Under the pieces are notes generated by a model. It saw nothing but the letters and a program-made list of their open reading frames with translations, was not told the origin of the DNA and did not search any database. Positions 45,410-56,400 of a stretch of 64,000 nt of DNA are shown one piece after another. Within the stretch, counting starts at the first letter, position 1; each line of letters starts with the position of its first letter. The position numbers and the translations under genes are program-made. The DNA lies in the NCBI RefSeq assembly GCF_006352475.1, contig NZ_VCMZ01000001.1, forward strand, positions 3,658,001-3,722,000, read 5' to 3'. The DNA comes from Acinetobacter pullicarnis. Lineage in GTDB: Bacteria; Pseudomonadota; Gammaproteobacteria; Pseudomonadales; Moraxellaceae.

Positions 45410-45790
45410 GTTCAAGGTTTTTAAGCTCCGTGTTTTAAGCTCAATGTTTTAAGTACAGCGCTCAGCTCAGTAATCTCGGTGACTATAATTTAAAAGTCAC
45501 CGACTGAATCTGCACATTGAAATCGAACCGCAAAGTCTCGCAACTTTAAAATAGTTCCATGCCGTTTTAGCCCTGAATGAATATCCTAGCGGCGACGTGA
45601 TGCTTAAATTGCAACTTTGCAGCTTGGCTCAAGCAAACTGAGTTGTAGCCCATCACCGGCCATCGCGCCACGATCACAATCCCCTCACAATCAATACGCT
45701 GCTCAAAAGGCGATTGCAGCAACAATCGCCTTTAAAAGCAATAAAGCTCCCCCATCAATAATCACAACAATACTTCTCAGAGATTTTCTC
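45410..45790. other. Gap after the corA operon with hairpin
   Basis: It begins with three tandem variants of GTTTTAAGCTC (45416-45450). TCGGTGACT and AGTCACCGA (45476-45503) form a nine-base stem without a T-run, a weak terminator candidate for the operon. The rest, to FrnE copy B, contains in-frame sequence upstream of its start that does not look coding. Confidence 0.5.
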
Positions 45791-46495
45791 ATGCGCGTAG
45801 ATATTTGGTCAGATGTGGTGTGCCCATTTTGTTATATTGGCAAAAAACGCTTAGAACATGTGGCCGCTGAGGCAGGTGTTGAACTGGATATTCATTGGCA
45901 TAGCTTTGAATTAGACCCCAATGCACCCGCCAAACATGAAAGTTCCAACACCGAGCGTTTGGCGAAAAAATATGGTCAAAGCATTGAACAAACTCAAGTG
46001 ATGGAACGCAATGTAGCGCAAGCTGCGGCCAGTGAAGGCATTGTTTTTAACTGGCAACAGGCCAATTCGGGCAATACCTTTAATGCACATCGCATGATTC
46101 ACCTCGCACAAAGCAAAGGCCTTGGCAATGCCATGAAAGAGGCCTTATGCCGAGCCTATATGACCGAAGGTCAAAATATTGGTGAGGTTGAAGTCGTTGC
46201 TAAAATTGCAGTCGCAGTTGGTTTAGATGCCACCGAAGTTCAAGCCGTGTTAGCAGGTGATGCCTTTGCTACCGAAGTCCGTCAAGATGAAAAAATTGCA
46301 CGGGAACAACTCAATGTCACTGGTGTGCCATTCTTTGTTTTTGATCAACGCTTGGCCGTTGCTGGTGCTCAGCCGCGTGAAGTATTTTTACAAGCCTTAC
46401 AACAAGTTCAAAGCGAAGCCGCAACAGCTCAACTAGATACCGATCCAGCCGCAGTTTGTAATGATGATGGCTGTGCAGTCCCGACAGCAAAATAG
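45791..46495 (+). CDS. DsbA/FrnE-family thiol oxidoreductase, copy B
   Basis: A 234-residue cytosolic thioredoxin-fold protein, paralogue of copy A. The first 20 residues are almost identical, with C-P-F-C at 11-14. N-T-F-N-A-H-R and T-G-V-P-F-F-V-F-D are conserved. It ends with a C-terminal C-x4-C (V-C-N-D-D-G-C-A), which copy A lacks. The FrnE of Deinococcus has a similar second motif, reported to take part in its redox activity. The start is placed at MRVDIWSDVV; the frame upstream is open but not family-like. A terminator follows 29 bp after the stop. Confidence 0.92.
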   Translation: MRVDIWSDVVCPFCYIGKKRLEHVAAEAGVELDIHWHSFELDPNAPAKHESSNTERLAKKYGQSIEQTQVMERNVAQAAASEGIVFNWQQANSGNTFNAHRMIHLAQSKGLGNAMKEALCRAYMTEGQNIGEVEVVAKIAVAVGLDATEVQAVLAGDAFATEVRQDEKIAREQLNVTGVPFFVFDQRLAVAGAQPREVFLQALQQVQSEAATAQLDTDPAAVCNDDGCAVPTAK

Positions 46496-46524
46496 ATCGA
46501 TTCCCAGACAAAACCGAGCGCAAT

Positions 46525-46556
46525 AAAAAAGCTGATCAAATTTGATCAGCTTTTTT
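46525..46556. terminator. Bidirectional terminator between FrnE copy B and htpG
   Basis: AAAAAAGCTGATCAAATTTGATCAGCTTTTTT is a perfect 32-bp palindrome serving both convergent genes. Confidence 0.92.
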
Positions 46557-46641
46557 GGATTTTAATCATGCAATTTAAATAGATCGAACACGCGCCCCGA
46601 GATCAGCCTTTGTACAACCGACTGATCTGGGGACTGGTCAC

Positions 46642-48561
46642 TTATTTCAATAACAAGCTATTAATACGTTTGATGTATTCCGCTGGATCTGCAGGCAAAC
46701 CACCTTCGGCAATCACCGCCTGATCAAATATCACATTGGCCAAGTCATCAAACTGTGCCGAGCCCTCAAGTTTTTGTACCAAAGGATGCGCAGGATTAAT
46801 TTCTAAAATCGGTTTGATTTCTGGCACTTCTTGACCAGCTTGTTTCAGCATACGAATCAATTGCGGAGACAATTCGCCTTCACTGGTCACCAAACATGCA
46901 GGTGAATCAACCAAACGAGTGGTTACACGCACTTCTTTGGTTTTGGCTTTGAGTGCATCAGATAGCTGATCAACCACAGGTTTAAACTGCTCAGCAGCCG
47001 CTTCTAGGGCCTTCTTCTCTTCAGCGTCCTGTAAGTCACCAAGATCAACCGCACCTTTAGAAACGTTCTGTAGTGGCGTACCGTCGAAGTCTTGTACAAA
47101 GTTCATCGCCCACTCATCAACACGATCAGCCATGAGCAAGACTTCAATGCCTTTTTTCTTGAACAGTTCAAGTTGCGGTGAATTTTTCGCAGCCAATAAA
47201 CTATCTGCAGTCACATAATAAATTGCCTTTTGGCCTTCTTTCATGCGTGCTTTGTAGTCTGCCAAAGAGGTTGATACATCATCATTGGTCGAGGTTGAAT
47301 AACGCAACAATTTTAAGATACGTTCACGGTTACCTGTATCTTCACCCAAACCTTCTTTGATTACCGAACCAAACTCAGTGTAGAACTGTTTGAAATTCGC
47401 TTGATCTTTTTCATCTTCAGATTTAGCCAAGCCATCCAGCATGGTCAAAATACGACGCGTATTACCTTCACGAATGGTTTTCACATCGCGGCTTTCTTGC
47501 AACAATTCACGGCTGACGTTGAGCGGTAAATCAGCACTGTCCACGATGCCTTGTACAAAGCGTAAATAGTTTGGAATCAGATTATCGGCATCATCCATAA
47601 TGAAAATACGTTTCACATACAGCTTGATGCCCGCTTTGGCTTCACGGGTAAAGATATCGCTTGCGGCTTTACTTGGCACATACAGCAATTGCGTATATTC
47701 AGTGCTGCCTTCCACACGGTTATGTGACCAAGTTAATGGTGCATCATAGTCATGGCTTAAATTCTTATAAAACTCGATGTACTGTTCTTCAGTAATCTCA
47801 TTTTTATTGCGTGTCCACAGTGCACTGGCAGAGTTAATGGCTTCCCATTCATCTGTCTTGACCATTTGACCGCCTTTTGGCTCTTCACCTTCGGCAACTT
47901 CTTCTTCCTGCCATACTTCTTTTTGCATTTGAATGGGCAAGCTGATGTGATCTGAGTATTTATTAATAATTTGCTTAACTTTATAGCTTTCTAAATACTC
48001 AAGTGAATCATCACGCAAATGCAGAATAATATCGGTACCACGGCTAGCTTTGTTGATTTGGGTGACTTCAAAATCACCTGAACCACCACTGACCCAACGC
48101 ACACCACCACTGACTGCAGCGCCCGCATGACGCGATTCTACGGTAATTTTTTCAGCAACAATAAAGCCCGAATAAAAACCAACACCAAACTGACCAATCA
48201 ATTGTGCATCTGATTTTTGATCGCCACTGAGTTTAGACATAAAGTCTTTGGTGCCCGATTTTGCAATGGTCCCCAAGTTATCAATGGCTTCTTGCTCAGT
48301 TAGGCCAATACCGTTGTCTGAAATGGTAATGGTTTTGGCATCTTTATCGAGGCTGACACGCACATGTAAATCAGGATCATTTTCATAATAATCAGGATGA
48401 TTAATGCCTTCGAAACGTAATTTGTCGCATGCATCTGACGCATTCGAAATCAATTCACGTAAGAAAATCTCAGGATTAGAATAAAGAGAATGGGTCACCA
48501 AATGTAAAAGCTGGGCAACTTCTGCTTGGAAACTATGTTTTTGTGCGCTTTGTTCGCTCAT
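46642..48561 (-). CDS. htpG: Molecular chaperone HtpG (Hsp90)
   Basis: HtpG is the bacterial Hsp90, an ATP-driven cytosolic chaperone acting with DnaK on late folding. The 639-residue protein shows the GHKL ATPase domain: [36 protein letters not shown]. The middle domain carries [18 protein letters not shown] type sequence (here G-I-V-D-S), followed by the dimerisation domain. GGAGTTAC lies before the ATG. Convergent with FrnE copy B. Confidence 0.97.
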   Translation of the reverse strand: MSEQSAQKHSFQAEVAQLLHLVTHSLYSNPEIFLRELISNASDACDKLRFEGINHPDYYENDPDLHVRVSLDKDAKTITISDNGIGLTEQEAIDNLGTIAKSGTKDFMSKLSGDQKSDAQLIGQFGVGFYSGFIVAEKITVESRHAGAAVSGGVRWVSGGSGDFEVTQINKASRGTDIILHLRDDSLEYLESYKVKQIINKYSDHISLPIQMQKEVWQEEEVAEGEEPKGGQMVKTDEWEAINSASALWTRNKNEITEEQYIEFYKNLSHDYDAPLTWSHNRVEGSTEYTQLLYVPSKAASDIFTREAKAGIKLYVKRIFIMDDADNLIPNYLRFVQGIVDSADLPLNVSRELLQESRDVKTIREGNTRRILTMLDGLAKSEDEKDQANFKQFYTEFGSVIKEGLGEDTGNRERILKLLRYSTSTNDDVSTSLADYKARMKEGQKAIYYVTADSLLAAKNSPQLELFKKKGIEVLLMADRVDEWAMNFVQDFDGTPLQNVSKGAVDLGDLQDAEEKKALEAAAEQFKPVVDQLSDALKAKTKEVRVTTRLVDSPACLVTSEGELSPQLIRMLKQAGQEVPEIKPILEINPAHPLVQKLEGSAQFDDLANVIFDQAVIAEGGLPADPAEYIKRINSLLLK

Positions 48562-48680
48562 AAGTAACTCCGTAAATTCACATTACATTTTTTCTTGAAT
48601 GCTATATGAATTGGAGTCCTCTCTGCCTTTTTCAAGGTGATACGCTTATTTATTTCATTTCCTTCAAATCAGACACGCAT

Positions 48681-48712
48681 AAAAAAAGCCCCAGATCTAA
48701 GATCTGAGGCTT
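48681..48712 (-). terminator. ompW terminator
   Basis: On the minus strand, AAGCCTCAGATCTTAGATCTGGGGCTTTTTTT forms a hairpin with a U-run, 67 bp after the ompW stop. Confidence 0.85.
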
Positions 48713-48778
48713 GAATGCGCTGATTTTTCATCTTGTTCTTTTTTTTATTCTGTTACAGTTCTGTTTGCACAGAGCGTA

Positions 48779-49363
48779 TTAGAATCTATAGCTATAACCA
48801 AGGGTATAAACCATTGGCTTAATATCTAGATCAAACTTAGTACCATCAACTAAACGAACTTCTGGGCTTAAGTCTGCATAACGTGCATCAAAGAATACAC
48901 CCCAGTTTTTCGCATCAGCAGGCTGATAGTTAAAACCGATTTGACCAGCAAAGCCATAATCATTTTTTACTTTATCTGCAATACCTGATTCATCCCAAGC
49001 GATTAATGCAGTACCACCAACACCGATATATGGGGTAAAACGAGTCGAGTTTTTAAAGTTATATTTTGCAGTAATCGTTGGTGGTAAGTGCTTAACTTTT
49101 GCAGCTTTTTCACCATTTACTAAAACACCTTGATTAAACGGTGCTGCAAGTAAAAGCTCTGCAGAAAATGGCGTATCACCAAAGAAATATTCTACTGACG
49201 GCGTAAAGTTATATTCATGATCTGCTTTCACAGTAACACCTGGTGCAATTGTTGTATCACTTGTCGGTGCTAATACGCTCGCGCCCATTTTTACTTGCCA
49301 TGGACCAGCCATTGCTGAAGCAGAAACTCCTAATAATGCAATGAGTGCAATTTGCTTGAACAT
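48779..49363 (-). CDS. ompW: OmpW-family outer-membrane protein
   Basis: A 194-residue precursor of an eight-stranded outer-membrane barrel of the OmpW family, thought to allow diffusion of small hydrophobic molecules. The ATG with GGAG nine bases upstream starts MFKQIALIALLGVSASAMA, a clean signal peptide; a longer in-frame start adds five residues. W-Q-V-K-M-G-A-S-V-L-A-P, T-P-S-V-E-Y-F-F, L-P-P-T-I-T-A-K-Y-N-F and the terminal T-L-G-Y-S-Y-R-F with aromatic end are typical. Confidence 0.92.
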   Translation of the reverse strand: MFKQIALIALLGVSASAMAGPWQVKMGASVLAPTSDTTIAPGVTVKADHEYNFTPSVEYFFGDTPFSAELLLAAPFNQGVLVNGEKAAKVKHLPPTITAKYNFKNSTRFTPYIGVGGTALIAWDESGIADKVKNDYGFAGQIGFNYQPADAKNWGVFFDARYADLSPEVRLVDGTKFDLDIKPMVYTLGYSYRF

Positions 49364-49378
49364 CTCAATAAACTCCAA

Positions 49379-49723
49379 AATAGAAAAACATTAAAACTCA
49401 AATAATGGTTTATATTAACCACTCTATTTAATCTAACGCAACATATATTATATCTACATATTATGATTTATTTATAAACTATTGATATAATGTGAAATTT
49501 ATTTTTAATCAGACTAAATAGGTTGGTTTATAAAACCAACCTATTTAATCGAGATTTCTGATTAAAGGTTAAGCGGAATAATACTTGTTTATAATTAATA
49601 TCTAGCTTATTCCGCAAATTTTATATTAACAATATAACTTATTTATTTTACACATTAATTTCTTTAAATATTTTAATCAAAAGAAATCTTAATAAATAAG
49701 TATGTTATTGAATAGAATAATGG
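49379..49723. other. AT-rich gap with two hairpins
   Basis: AAATAGGTTGGTTT...AAACCAACCTATTT (49516-49547) and GCGGAATAA...TTATTCCGC (49572-49615) are hairpins downstream of the antiporter gene on the minus strand. Neither has a full U-run; the first is the better terminator candidate. The ompW promoter must also lie here. No gene seen. Confidence 0.5.
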
Positions 49724-51094
49724 TTAAAGCACCATTGCTGCAATCCAACCAAAAATTAGAAGCGGAATATTAAAATGGATAAAGGTTGGAATTACACTAT
49801 CCTTCATATGGTCATGTTGACCATCCATATTTAAGCCAGAGGTTGGTCCAAGCGTTGAATCTGAAGCAGGAGATCCGGCATCACCTAATGCTGCTGCTGT
49901 ACCAATAATTGCAATGGTTGCGGCTGGACTAAAACCAAATTGGATGCACAGGGGGACATAAATAATGGCCAAAATAGGCACAGTCGAAAAAGAAGAACCG
50001 ATCCCAAGTGTAATAATCAGACCAATCAGTAGCATAAAAAATGCAGCCAGACCTTTACTGTTGCCAATCCACTCAACCGAAACTTGTACCAAGGTCGGCA
50101 CTTGATTGGTTGCATCAATCACGGAGGCAAAACCTTGTGCTGCAATCATAATAAAGCCAACCAAGGCCATCATGCGCATACCCGAGATAATCACATCATC
50201 GGCTTCGCGCCATTTAAAAATTCCTGCACAACTCAGTACAGCAACCCCGACTAATCCGGCTAAAATCATCGAGTCTGAATAGAGTTGAACCGCCAAAGTC
50301 GCCAAGACTGCAAATGCCGCCATAAACAAAGTGAAAGTGGCGATTTTAGGGGCTTGGTTATCTTCAATATCAATGGTATTCCCAGAAATATTATGTGACG
50401 TTCCTTCAAGTTTAATATTTTGGTAATAACGTGGTTTACGATAGCTAAAAAATATCGCAACCAGCAAACCAACAAACATGCCTGAAACAGGAATCAGCAT
50501 GGCACGTGGAATTTGATCCTCTTGAATACTAAAACCATAGGCCTGACCAAAGGTATTAATATTATGTGCCAAAATATCATTTAAAAAGATCGCACCAAAA
50601 CCAACGGGGATCAGCATATACGTGCCAACTAAACCAAAAGTCAGTAGGCACGTAATTAAACGTCGATCTAAATGTAAATGATTAAACACGCTGAGTAAGG
50701 GTGGAATCAGCACAGGAATAAATGCAATATGCACAGGAATTAAATTTTGCGAACAGATCGCTGCAAATAAAATCGTAAAATAAATTAAATACTTTACGGT
50801 ATTTTTAGACTTTGCATTGGCATCAGCTTTGAGCGCTCTAATCAGCTTATATGCCAGTAAATCCGGTAAACCAGAACGCGCCAAAGCCAGTGCAAAAGCA
50901 CCCAACACTCCATAAGCTAAAGCGATTTTAGCACCACCACCCAAGCCTTGATTAAAGGCATCCAACGTTCCATGTAAGCCAAGTCCAGCCAGCAATCCTC
51001 CGACTACAGCGCCTGTGATAAGTGCAAAAACCACAGGAACACGAGCTAAAGATAATCCGAACATGACCACGATAGCAGCAATAATGGCAATCAT
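49724..51094 (-). CDS. Na+/H+ antiporter-family protein (NhaC/YuiF-like)
   Basis: A 456-residue inner-membrane protein with eleven or twelve helices. G-L-V-G-T-Y-M-L-I-P-V-G-F-G in the middle and S-S-F-S-T-V-P-I-L-A-I-I-Y-V-P-L, A-A-L-G-D-A-G-S-P-A-S-D-S-T-L-G-P-T-S-G-L-N near the C-terminus are typical of the Na_H_antiporter group (YuiF-like, within the IT superfamily). The start is placed at MIAIIAAIVVM; the ten residues upstream in frame have no ribosome-binding site. The role in sodium/proton or amino-acid exchange is inferred from the family. Confidence 0.87.
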   Translation of the reverse strand: MIAIIAAIVVMFGLSLARVPVVFALITGAVVGGLLAGLGLHGTLDAFNQGLGGGAKIALAYGVLGAFALALARSGLPDLLAYKLIRALKADANAKSKNTVKYLIYFTILFAAICSQNLIPVHIAFIPVLIPPLLSVFNHLHLDRRLITCLLTFGLVGTYMLIPVGFGAIFLNDILAHNINTFGQAYGFSIQEDQIPRAMLIPVSGMFVGLLVAIFFSYRKPRYYQNIKLEGTSHNISGNTIDIEDNQAPKIATFTLFMAAFAVLATLAVQLYSDSMILAGLVGVAVLSCAGIFKWREADDVIISGMRMMALVGFIMIAAQGFASVIDATNQVPTLVQVSVEWIGNSKGLAAFFMLLIGLIITLGIGSSFSTVPILAIIYVPLCIQFGFSPAATIAIIGTAAALGDAGSPASDSTLGPTSGLNMDGQHDHMKDSVIPTFIHFNIPLLIFGWIAAMVL

Positions 51095-51340
51095 AGTGAA
51101 TACTTTATGACAAAAAAATAGCATTCTAGCAGAGTTTAATTATTTAAATTACGCCTGTTATCAAGTAAATGTGAAGTTGTAAATTAAGTTTTGGTCATGC
51201 TTTTTTGCCAATTTAACAATAAAGTCTGTTGTTTTTTTTATGCACATTTATCTATCGATTATGCTGTGGCCAGCACATGCTTTATGCCATTTTTTTTGAT
51301 CTTGCTCATATTTCATGAAATCAATCATTTTCGTTTCCAT

Positions 51341-51368
51341 AAAAATAAGCGCATCAAGCGCTTATTTT
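51341..51368 (-). terminator. Terminator after the glycine-zipper lipoprotein gene
   Basis: AATAAGCGC and GCGCTTATT arms, loop TTGAT, with TTTT on the minus strand; 20 bp after the stop. Confidence 0.8.
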
Positions 51369-51388
51369 GACTCAGTGGCTGAACAAGA

Positions 51389-51748
51389 TTATTTCTTTTT
51401 CTCTTCAATCGCTGCACCAGCACCACCGCCAATCGCGCCACCAATTGCTGCACCCGCATCACCACCGATCACGCCTTTACCAATCACAGCGCCAATGCCC
51501 GCACCAATCGCACTACCCGCTGCATTGCTGTTTGAACCACCTTGTGCCTTACTTCCTACCGCAGCACCACCAGCACCGCCTGCTGCAGCACCAATACCAC
51601 CACCAACACGGTTGCCCACAGCCCCACCGACAGCCCCACCGACTGCCGCTGTCCCAATACGCTTATCGCCTTCAGACATGTTTTGACAGCCAACAAACAA
51701 CAATGTAGGCAGCACAAGACTTGATAATACAAGCAAAGATTTTTTCAT
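51389..51748 (-). CDS. Glycine-zipper lipoprotein
   Basis: A 119-residue outer-membrane lipoprotein candidate. The signal peptide ends in a lipobox L-F-V-G-C with the lipidated Cys at residue 21. The mature chain is dominated by glycine and alanine in GxxxG repeats (G-A-V-G-G-A-V-G-N-R-V-G-G-G-I-G, G-A-G-I-G-A-V-I-G-K, G-G-A-I-G-G-G-A-G), the glycine-zipper pattern of SlyB/Pcp-like and OmpA-associated proteins. It ends in a basic tail E-E-K-K-K. Function unknown. GAGGACG lies before the ATG. Confidence 0.88.
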   Translation of the reverse strand: MKKSLLVLSSLVLPTLLFVGCQNMSEGDKRIGTAAVGGAVGGAVGNRVGGGIGAAAGGAGGAAVGSKAQGGSNSNAAGSAIGAGIGAVIGKGVIGGDAGAAIGGAIGGGAGAAIEEKKK

Positions 51749-51887
51749 AGCAAACGTCCTCTCAAATCATTCAACTTCAATTATGCACATTCAAACAAGC
51801 ATTGAAACTCAGTTTCACTGATCACGTCTTAAAAGATGAGTAACTTCATCAGACGTTCAATATTTTCAATATTAAATCAATTTTTAT

Positions 51888-51915
51888 AAAAATCGCAGGT
51901 CCTTCCTGCGATTTT
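51888..51915 (-). terminator. Terminator after the 178-residue secreted protein gene
   Basis: AAAATCGCAGGAAGGACCTGCGATTTTTAT on the minus strand: nine-base stem, short loop, U-run; 31 bp after the stop. Confidence 0.8.
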
Positions 51916-51945
51916 ATCTTGATCGATTTAAACTAGATAAAGCTT

Positions 51946-52482
51946 TTATTCAGCAGGGCGAACAATCGTAATATCTTTTGACGCTTTACCATCATTGCTC
52001 ACCACAGCACGTGAGATTTTACCCTCAGCAGATGCAGCCGTTCCAATTTTCAAGTCTTTGCGTACCGGTTCTTGTCCCTCTTTAAACTCAACACCCACTG
52101 CATTAACTTCTTTGAGTTCACGAATGACTTGCCCATCTTGCGTTTCAGTCAAGCTTTGCTCAATTTTTGAGATCGGTACAATGACTGCTTTTTCATGAAG
52201 ACTTGGGATTGCCAATTTTTCAGGTGCAAAATCAGCAGTTTCTTCTACTTGCTCGACATTTCGAGAGACAATATCTTGCCCTTTATTTTTCATTTCAAGG
52301 ATAGTTGTTTCAGTCATACGGACTGGTTTCTGACCCTCAGCCGTTCTCACTACCTGAATTTTAGTGACGGGTACCACTGCTTTTTCATCTTGAATAATGA
52401 CTTTAGGGAGAGGCTTTGCAAATGCTACAGTTGCCATTGATGCAAATAAAAGACCAGCTGCAAATTTAATATTTAAGTTCAT
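51946..52482 (-). CDS. Secreted protein with an internal repeat, unknown function
   Basis: A 178-residue exported protein with signal peptide L-L-F-A-S-M-A-T-V-A-F-A. Two halves of the mature part resemble each other: K-A-V-V-P-V-T-K-I-Q-V-V-R-T-A-E-G-Q-K-P-V-R and K-A-V-I-V-P-I-S-K-I-E...F-K-E-G-Q-E-P-V-R-K. No cysteines and no membrane anchor. No known family recognised. AGGAAT lies before the ATG. Confidence 0.75.
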   Translation of the reverse strand: MNLNIKFAAGLLFASMATVAFAKPLPKVIIQDEKAVVPVTKIQVVRTAEGQKPVRMTETTILEMKNKGQDIVSRNVEQVEETADFAPEKLAIPSLHEKAVIVPISKIEQSLTETQDGQVIRELKEVNAVGVEFKEGQEPVRKDLKIGTAASAEGKISRAVVSNDGKASKDITIVRPAE

Positions 52483-52664
52483 ATGATATTCCTATAATTG
52501 ATTGGTTATATACAAAAGTTAAATGACAAAAATAAGCCTAAGAATAAAAGCGTAATAAGCTTTAGATTAAATACAAGATATAAGTTAAATCCTACTCTTT
52601 ATAAAGTAAACGATTTAAACGGAATCACCTAATTTATCTGTAGAGGCTCTGTTGAAAGATGGCA

Positions 52665-53363
52665 CTATTGGCGTTTTCTGCGCTTGATTTGATTTAAGCG
52701 TTTGTTGTTATTTTTAGTTAACTGACTCATGTCTAATGCTGCTGGATTCACAATATTATTTCCACGACCAAGACCACGCAGAATATTGAAAATATAAAGG
52801 CCAAATAGAAATAAGATGACCAAACTAAACACTGAGAATATGTAGAACATACTTTCCCAAATAATCACTCCCAGCTTATATTGATAACCCAATGCAAGTA
52901 ATCCCCCACGCCTACCACGTACAAAAGAAATATCGACATCGAATAAATGCCAAAAACCGATCAGCGAGCTAAATAGAATAAGCAGCATGACATAGAGTTT
53001 AAGGAGAATCGGATGCTGCTTTAACCAACGTGTGTACTTTCCATTGACTATTTCTTCATCGATATATTGATAACATGCTTGTTGGAATTTTTTACCGACC
53101 CCATATTTTTTCAGTATGTTTATTAAGCTCCAAATGGTTATGATCATCACCCAAAAACCGAGATAAGCACTTACCACCACAGTAAAAAATGGCAGTGGTC
53201 CATTTAACCCCACAACAATGTGCAGCTGCTGTGTGATGATTAAAAATAGATATTCTTGCCAAGGCGCTCTCGGCACCGCAGGTAAAAACAACATCATAAA
53301 TAAGGGATAGCTAAAGGCAGTCACTGCAATGATGCGAAAGGTTTTATTGTTTTTAGTTGGCAT
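52665..53363 (-). CDS. Multi-pass inner-membrane protein of unknown function
   Basis: About 232 residues with four or five hydrophobic segments (F-S-Y-P-L-F-M-M-L-F-L, a helix around I-T-I-W-S-L-I-N-I-L, L-K-L-Y-V-M-L-L-I-L-F-S-S-L-I-G-F-W, and F-S-L-V-I-L-F-L-F-G-L-Y-I-F) and a strongly basic tail (N-K-R-L-N-Q-I-K-R-R-K-R-Q). R-G-R-R-G-G-L lies before the last helices. A GTG four codons upstream (53375) is an alternative start; neither has a clear ribosome-binding site. No family recognised. Confidence 0.65.
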   Translation of the reverse strand: MPTKNNKTFRIIAVTAFSYPLFMMLFLPAVPRAPWQEYLFLIITQQLHIVVGLNGPLPFFTVVVSAYLGFWVMIITIWSLINILKKYGVGKKFQQACYQYIDEEIVNGKYTRWLKQHPILLKLYVMLLILFSSLIGFWHLFDVDISFVRGRRGGLLALGYQYKLGVIIWESMFYIFSVFSLVILFLFGLYIFNILRGLGRGNNIVNPAALDMSQLTKNNNKRLNQIKRRKRQ

Positions 53364-53420
53364 AGAGATATTCACTTATCATTATTATTTTTCGCATTTT
53401 AGCATGTATCCAAAACCCAT

Positions 53421-53449
53421 AAAAAAAGACGCCCGAAGGCGTCTTTTTT
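53421..53449 (-). terminator. rpoBC operon terminator
   Basis: AAAAAAGACGCC and GGCGTCTTTTTT arms around CGAA. Perfect stem with a U-run on the minus strand, 18 bp after the rpoC stop; also works towards the right. Confidence 0.93.
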
Positions 53450-53466
53450 GACTCAAACTTTTAAAC

Positions 53467-56400
53467 TTAGAATTGTTCTTCGTTTAATGCTTGAGAGAAT
53501 GCTTGGTCTACATCAGAGAAGTCATTGGCAAGCTCAAATTCAGCTGCTTCTGCTTCTTGACGACGACGCTCTAGGTGATAAGCCAAACCAGTACCGGCTG
53601 GGATTAGACGACCTACAACAACGTTTTCTTTCAGACCACGTAATTCATCTTCTTTACCTGTCACTGCTGCTTCAGTTAACACGCGAGTCGTTTCTTGGAA
53701 CGATGCCGCAGAGATAAATGAGTCAGTTGAAAGTGACGCTTTGGTAATACCCATCAACAAACGCTCATATTTAGCAGCAAATTTGTTTTGTGCATTCACT
53801 GCTTGGTTCTCTTGAACCACGCGAATGTAATCCACTTGCTCGCCTTTGATGAAGCTGGTGTCACCACCGTCAACGATGTCTACTTTACGCAACATCTGAC
53901 GTACAATCACTTCGATATGTTTATCGTTGATTTTTACGCCTTGTAAGCGGTAAACGTCTTGAACTTCATTTACGATGTAGTTGGTTAATGCAACTTCACC
54001 TTTCAAGCGTAAGATGTCATGTGGGTTCTGTGGACCGTCAGAAACAGTCTCACCACGGTTCACATGCTCACCCTCAAACACGTTGATGGTACGCCATTTT
54101 GGAATCAGTTCTTCGTAGATTTCAGAACCATCATCCGGTGTAATCACCAAACGATTCTTACCTTTGGTCTCTTTACCGAAGCTCACAACACCTGAGATTT
54201 CTGCAAGAATTGCATGCTCTTTCGGTTTACGTGCTTCAAATAAATCCGCTACGCGTGGTAGACCACCGGTAATATCACGTGTACGTGAAGTTTCTTGTGG
54301 TACACGACCGATTACGTCACCCACCCCAATGGTTTCGCCATCACGTACAGTTACAATGGTGTTCTGTGGTAAGAAGTAGAACTGCTCACCGCCATCAGCC
54401 ATGTCTAATACAATTGCTGGACGTAAATCTTTACCAGATACTGGACGCGCTGTAACAGGAAGGATTTCAACTGTGGTCATACCGGTTGCATCATCAGTTT
54501 TCGATGTTGCAGTAACACCATCCGCGATTTGGCTGAAGCGTGCTTTACCAGCAACCTCAGTTACCAATGGATGTGTATGCGGATCCCAAGTTGCAACAAT
54601 ACCGCCACCCTCAACAAGATCGCCATCTTTCAGCAAAATTGAAGCACCGTATGGCAATTTATAACGCTCGCGCTCACGACCTAGATCATCGGCAATACCA
54701 ATTTCACCAGAACGAGAAACAGAAACCAAGTGGCCTTTGTTGTGCTCAACAGTTTTCACGTTATGGAAACGGATGGTACCTTTGTTACGTACTTGAACAC
54801 TGTTTGCAGCAGATGTTCGGCTCGCAGCACCACCAACGTGGAACGTACGCATGGTTAACTGTGTACCTGGCTCACCAATCGATTGAGCTGCCATTACACC
54901 AACAGACTCACCTGGGTTCACAAGGTGACCACGGGCCAAGTCACGGCCATAACAGCGCGCACATACACCGAAGGTTGAACGACAGTTTACAACTGAACGA
55001 ACTTTAACTTCATCGACACCAGCGTCTTCTAGATAATTGGCGATTTTCTCGTCAATTAATGTGCCGCGTGGCAATACAATTTCATCATCCGCAGCACGAC
55101 GTACGTCTTCAGCAGTTACACGACCCAATACGCGGTCACGTAATGCTTCGATTACATCGCCACCTTGAATGAACGGTGTCATTACTAGGCCTTCTTCTGT
55201 ACCACAATCTGGTTCAGTGATGACCAAGTCTTGCGCAACGTCAACCAAACGACGTGTCAAATAACCCGAGTTCGCAGTTTTCAATGCAGTATCGGCCAAA
55301 CCTTTACGTGCACCATGCGTTGAAATAAAGTACTGAAGTACGGTCAAACCTTCACGGAAGTTGGCTTTAATCGGGGTTTCAATAATCGAACCATCCGGTT
55401 TTGCCATCAAACCACGCATACCAGCAAGCTGACGAATCTGTGCGGCACTACCACGCGCTCCAGAATCCGACATCATATAGATACTGTTGAATGACTTTTG
55501 CTTCTCGTCTTCACCCTGTTTGTTTTTAACAGTGGTAAATGACAAGTTATCCATCATCGCTTTCGCAACTTGGTCATTGGTACGTGCCCAAATATCGACC
55601 ACTTTGTTATAACGTTCGCCTGCAGTCACGAAGCCTTGCTCGAACTGTTGTTCAATTTCACGAACTTCAGTTTCTGCTTTGCCAATGATCGCATTTTTTT
55701 GCGGTGGAATAACCATGTCTTCCATACCAACAGAAACACCTGAACGCGTCGCTTGACGGAAGCCCAAATACATCAATTGGTCAGCAAAGATAACCGTGTC
55801 TTTCAGACCCAGTTTACGGTAGCAAGAGTTAATCAATTTAGAGATGTTCTTTTTAGTCATCTCAACGTTGATTTGTTGGAAATCCATGCCTTCTGGCACA
55901 ACTTCCCAAAGTAAACAACGACCAGGTGTTGTTTCAACGATAATCGTTTGATGTTCACGGTTACCATTTTCATCAATCACAGTTTGATGTACACGGGCTT
56001 TAACGCGCGCATGTAAATCAACTTGACCCGTTGCCAATGCACGGTTTACTTCGTGTGTATCAGCAAAGACCATGCCTTCGCCTTTGGCATTAATTGCATC
56101 ACGTGTGATGTAATAAAGGCCCAAGACCACGTCCTGTGAAGGTACGATAATTGGCTCACCATTCGCAGGCGACAAAATGTTGTTGGTCGACATCATTAAC
56201 GCACGAGCTTCTAACTGAGCTTCGAGTGTTAATGGTACGTGTACTGCCATTTGGTCACCGTCAAAGTCGGCGTTAAATGCGGCACATACCAATGGATGCA
56301 GACGAATTGCTTTACCTTCAATCAGAATAGGTTCAAATGCTTGAAGACCTAAACGGTGAAGTGTTGGCGCACGGTTTAACATCACTGGATGTTGACGAAT

